Origin: CAZSHX01 sp964606895 | GTDB lineage: Bacteria; Bacteroidota; Ignavibacteria; Kapaibacteriales; UBA2268 | Length of the DNA stretch: 64,000 bases | Assembly (NCBI GenBank): GCA_964606895.1 | Contig: CAZSHX010000016.1 | Coordinates: forward strand, 1-64,000 | Direction: 5' to 3' | Shown: piece by piece, positions 61,257-64,000 of the stretch | Numbering within the stretch: position 1 is the stretch's first letter | Layout: every line of letters starts with the position of its first letter | Translations under genes and position numbers: made by a program | The notes under the pieces: model-generated | The model's input: only the letters and a program-made list of their open reading frames with translations | Told to the model about the DNA's origin: nothing | Database searches by the model: none

Positions 61257-62113
61257 TAAAAAGTCCATTACGATATCCCGGAGGGAAAAGCAGAGCAGTA
61301 GATTTAATTTCAACTCTTTTGCCTTCATTTGATGAGTTCAGAGAGCCATTCTTAGGCGGTGGCTCGATATTTATTTATGCAAAACAGAGATTTCCAAATA
61401 AGAAATTTTGGGTAAATGACCTCTATTTGGAGCTTTTCAAATTTTGGGAAATGACGCAGAAGGATGTTGATACTTTAATTGACAAAATTTATGAGTGGCG
61501 GAACAGATTTCCTGTTGGTAAAGAATTACATAAATTTTTGAACGAAAATTTGGATGGATTTAATGATTTGGAAAGAGCCGCCGCATTCTTTATTTACAAT
61601 CGGATAACATTTTCTGGTACGAGTTTAAGCGGTGGATTCAGCGAAGGTGCTTTCACAGGACGTTTTACAGAAAGCAGTATCCTGCGGCTTAACGAATTTG
61701 CCAAAGTTATTAATGGTTCAACTATCACTAATCTTGATTATGTTGAATTAGTCAAAAAGGACGGCGAAAATGTATTTATTTTTCTTGACCCTCCTTACTT
61801 TTCAGCAACAAAATCAGCACTTTACGGGAAAAATGGGAATTTACACAAATCCTTCGACCACGAAAGATTTGCGGATACAATGCGTACTTGCAAGCACAAA
61901 TGGCTAATCACTTATGATGACAGCATATACATTAGAGAACTTTTTTCTTTTGCCAATATCATTTCATGGGATTTAACTTATGGGATGAGAAATGTCACTG
62001 AAAATTCAGACCAAAAAGGGAAAGAACTTTTTATTTCAAATTACTTAGAACAACTACCTGAAAAACAACAGATGGCATTGTTTGAGCCAAAAGTAAAATA
62101 CGGTTTAAAATAA
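61253..62113 (+). CDS. D12-class DNA adenine N6-methyltransferase (Dam family)
   Basis: 286 residues. 'SPLRYPGGKSRAVDLI' at the start and 'EPFLGGGSIF' (31-40) form the SAM-binding motif, and 'FLDPPYFSA' with DPPY at 179-182 is the catalytic motif of N6-adenine methylases. 'YNRITFSG' is also a family block. Dam-type enzymes often methylate GATC, but the target here cannot be read from sequence. Its ATG lies within the stop of the presumed endonuclease gene, as usual in restriction-modification operons. Confidence 0.9.
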   Translation: MIKSPLRYPGGKSRAVDLISTLLPSFDEFREPFLGGGSIFIYAKQRFPNKKFWVNDLYLELFKFWEMTQKDVDTLIDKIYEWRNRFPVGKELHKFLNENLDGFNDLERAAAFFIYNRITFSGTSLSGGFSEGAFTGRFTESSILRLNEFAKVINGSTITNLDYVELVKKDGENVFIFLDPPYFSATKSALYGKNGNLHKSFDHERFADTMRTCKHKWLITYDDSIYIRELFSFANIISWDLTYGMRNVTENSDQKGKELFISNYLEQLPEKQQMALFEPKVKYGLK

Positions 62114-62272
62114 AGTTAAAAAAACAACTGAATTTAATGCCATTTAAAATGCTTTTTTCAATTAATAAAAGACTAATATTCATTTGCCGTCTAATACAAC
62201 TTTTAAATCATACGATAATTTCTATTTCGTATTATGCTTTTTCGGAACAATTTGCTTGAGCTTAATTCTCAG

Positions 62273-63877
62273 ATGATAAAATTTATTAAAATTTCAATAT
62301 TGGTTTTGTGTTTTTTCCCTTTTTCTTTGAGGGCAGAGATTCGCATTGGACAGATATTTTATAATCGTTCCAATGTTTTTGATTCTACCAATACCGACTG
62401 GATTTTTGTCTCTCCTTTGCTCAATTCAATACACATCATAACCCAGCCCTATATAATCGAAGACGAAATGCTATTTGCAGAAGGTGACTATCTTGATGAC
62501 AATTTGCTCGAAGAAACTGAAAGAAATCTTCGTTCCACAGGTCTTTTCACCAATGTTTCGATTGTTCATGATTCTGTAAATGATATAATTACTAATATCG
62601 TTATTAACACTCAGGATAAATGGTCAACCAATCCCAGTCTGCTGATTGGTACAGGCGGCAATGCGAGTACTCTCGGCGGAAGAATCGAAGAACTAAATTT
62701 TTGGGGAACGGGCACACGGGTTTCTGCTGAAGTTCTGCACCGCACAGAAAACAATACCGGACTTCAGGGAATTGCCGAACTCGGGCAAAGACGCTTACTC
62801 CGCACCGAACTTAGTTTAAACGGAAGACTGATGGCAAACAAATACCGAACCGAACAAAGTCTTTCGGCGTGTGTTCCTTTCCGAACTCTTGAAACAAAAT
62901 GGTCTTACGGAGTTACAGGCAGTAATTCTTTTGGAAAGGATTTTCTGTTCCTTAATGATACCACATCACTTTTACCCTTCCACGGTAGAAAAATTGATGT
63001 GTGGTTTTCGAGGGCATGGTATCGCGGCGACAGAGTTTTTGTTACGGGATTGCTCGAGCTCGACGATGTGAACCGCGGGGATAAACTGTTTGAGAGAAGT
63101 TATGACAATTCCGGTAAAATTCTTATTGCCTTTTCATCAGTTGCCGAAAATTATATTAAAACTACCAAGTTGAATTCATATTTTACCGAAGATGTTCCAA
63201 TTGGCGGATGGGGAACTGCAATTCTTGGAAAAACATTTGCAATCGGTTCAAAGGGCGAAAGCCTTTATTATGTTGCCGCACAGGGCGAAAAATCTCACAT
63301 CACAGGCAATCTGTATCTTTTCGGACAGATGACTGCCGCAAGTGCGTTCATGAGCAGTACAGGCAAATACACCTATCAGGAATTTCTCGGAACAGGATTT
63401 TTCAGGATGTCCGAAACTTTGCTTCTTGCCGCAAGAGTCCGCCAGCAAACAGTTTGGAACTGGGACAAGCAACGTCAGCTGATTTTGGATAACTCAGCAG
63501 GATTACGTGGCTATTCTCTAAATAAAATTCAGGGAGATAATCGTATTGTCGGGAATTTTGAAGTTCGTGCTTTCCCGGATATTAAAGTTTGGATAATGAA
63601 CATCGGTGCTGTGGCTTTTTATGATGTCGGAACGGCATGGAGGCAAAAAACAGATTTTGGCAAAACTCAATGGCACAATGCGGCAGGTTTCGGGCTTCGT
63701 TTCCACAACATGAAGGATGTCGGTTCAAACGGAATTTTCAGAATTGATTTTGCCTATAATTTTGACGAAAGGAAATTCGGTGAAATTATATTTACAACCG
63801 ACCAGCTTTTCTCCGCATTTCGCAAGCATGTCTTCAAACTACCGGAGATGTACGGAACAGAATTTGATTATGAATAG
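62273..63877 (+). CDS. BamA/TamA-family outer membrane protein
   Basis: About 534 residues from ATG 62273, which begins a signal peptide (MIKFIKISILVLCFFPFSLRA); a longer frame starts at 62234 without signal character. One or two POTRA-like domains ('YLDDNLLEETERNLRSTGLFTNVSI', in part) precede a 16-strand type barrel of about 400 residues, with the typical 'LDNSAGLRGYSLNKIQGDNRIVGNFEVRAF' region of surface antigens. Shorter than BamA (usually five POTRA), so an accessory or TamA-like insertase. It may aid outer membrane protein assembly. Confidence 0.8.
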   Translation: MIKFIKISILVLCFFPFSLRAEIRIGQIFYNRSNVFDSTNTDWIFVSPLLNSIHIITQPYIIEDEMLFAEGDYLDDNLLEETERNLRSTGLFTNVSIVHDSVNDIITNIVINTQDKWSTNPSLLIGTGGNASTLGGRIEELNFWGTGTRVSAEVLHRTENNTGLQGIAELGQRRLLRTELSLNGRLMANKYRTEQSLSACVPFRTLETKWSYGVTGSNSFGKDFLFLNDTTSLLPFHGRKIDVWFSRAWYRGDRVFVTGLLELDDVNRGDKLFERSYDNSGKILIAFSSVAENYIKTTKLNSYFTEDVPIGGWGTAILGKTFAIGSKGESLYYVAAQGEKSHITGNLYLFGQMTAASAFMSSTGKYTYQEFLGTGFFRMSETLLLAARVRQQTVWNWDKQRQLILDNSAGLRGYSLNKIQGDNRIVGNFEVRAFPDIKVWIMNIGAVAFYDVGTAWRQKTDFGKTQWHNAAGFGLRFHNMKDVGSNGIFRIDFAYNFDERKFGEIIFTTDQLFSAFRKHVFKLPEMYGTEFDYE

Positions 63878-64000
63878 AAAGTATCATTCATTTTTTTGTC
63901 TAAAAATAGGATTTGAGGATTAAGGAAAAGGCATTCTTGAAAAAATCCTTATAATCCTTTAATTCCAAAAATATTCTATTTAGACATTCAGATTCAATCA

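Overview
The window looks like a chromosome segment from an AT-rich, Gram-negative member of the Bacteroidota/FCB lineage, possibly Ignavibacteria- or Kapabacteria-like (the exact clade is inference). The evidence is: many secreted proteins ending in type IX secretion (T9SS) C-terminal sorting domains (CTDs) of the 'PNPATDFIEI ... IDVSGLPSGVYFVR.GD.VGKFVKI' type; several candidate promoters with the Bacteroidota -7 element TAnnTTTG; genes that often lack a Shine-Dalgarno sequence; a DUF2723 membrane protein; and OmpA- and BamA-like envelope proteins.

Layout. 1-9.4 kb: a frameshifted secreted protein cut by the window edge, an HpnE-like FAD enzyme directly abutting a beta-propeller T9SS protein, an atypical SDR, a repeat-rich intergenic stretch, then a WD40 and an Asp-box T9SS protein. 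9.7-18.2 kb: mostly housekeeping genes (recO, a CNNM/CorC-type transporter, a zinc-finger/RecA-like ATPase, a DUF2723 protein, a family-2 glycosyltransferase, rnhA, a VirK-like protein). 18.4-29.1 kb: three large envelope proteins (OmpA-family, an IgGFc-binding/PKD adhesin, a glycine-rich choice-of-anchor protein). 29.3-33.6 kb: an M50-like membrane protein and then a decayed accessory patch with a dispersed repeat, a multiply frameshifted lipoprotein gene, an ISL3-type insertion sequence and a HigB-like toxin with a shortened antitoxin. 33.7-43.6 kb: a membrane protein with a fused SDR, an M28-PDZ peptidase, a DUF1684 protein, two T9SS proteins with near-identical tails, ppa and small genes. 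43.8-55.2 kb: four large PAS/TPR histidine kinases, three of them paralogous. 55.4-64 kb: a degraded CTD remnant, a beta-barrel protein, pepF, a TauE/SafE transporter, a probable restriction-modification pair and a BamA/TamA-like protein.

The most unusual feature is a set of short perfect or near-perfect palindromic elements inserted in frame into protein genes. They recur at the same two loops of T9SS sorting domains in four proteins, and at one loop of the HATPase domain in three paralogous histidine kinases. Related copies lie between genes. This resembles the logic of Rickettsia palindromic elements, but the elements differ in sequence while sharing insertion points. Also notable are a triplet of 17-nt hairpins with an exact 52-nt period, a dispersed repeat with a 31-nt conserved end, an ISL3 transposase without zinc-finger cysteines, and an antitoxin that seems to have lost its helix-turn-helix.
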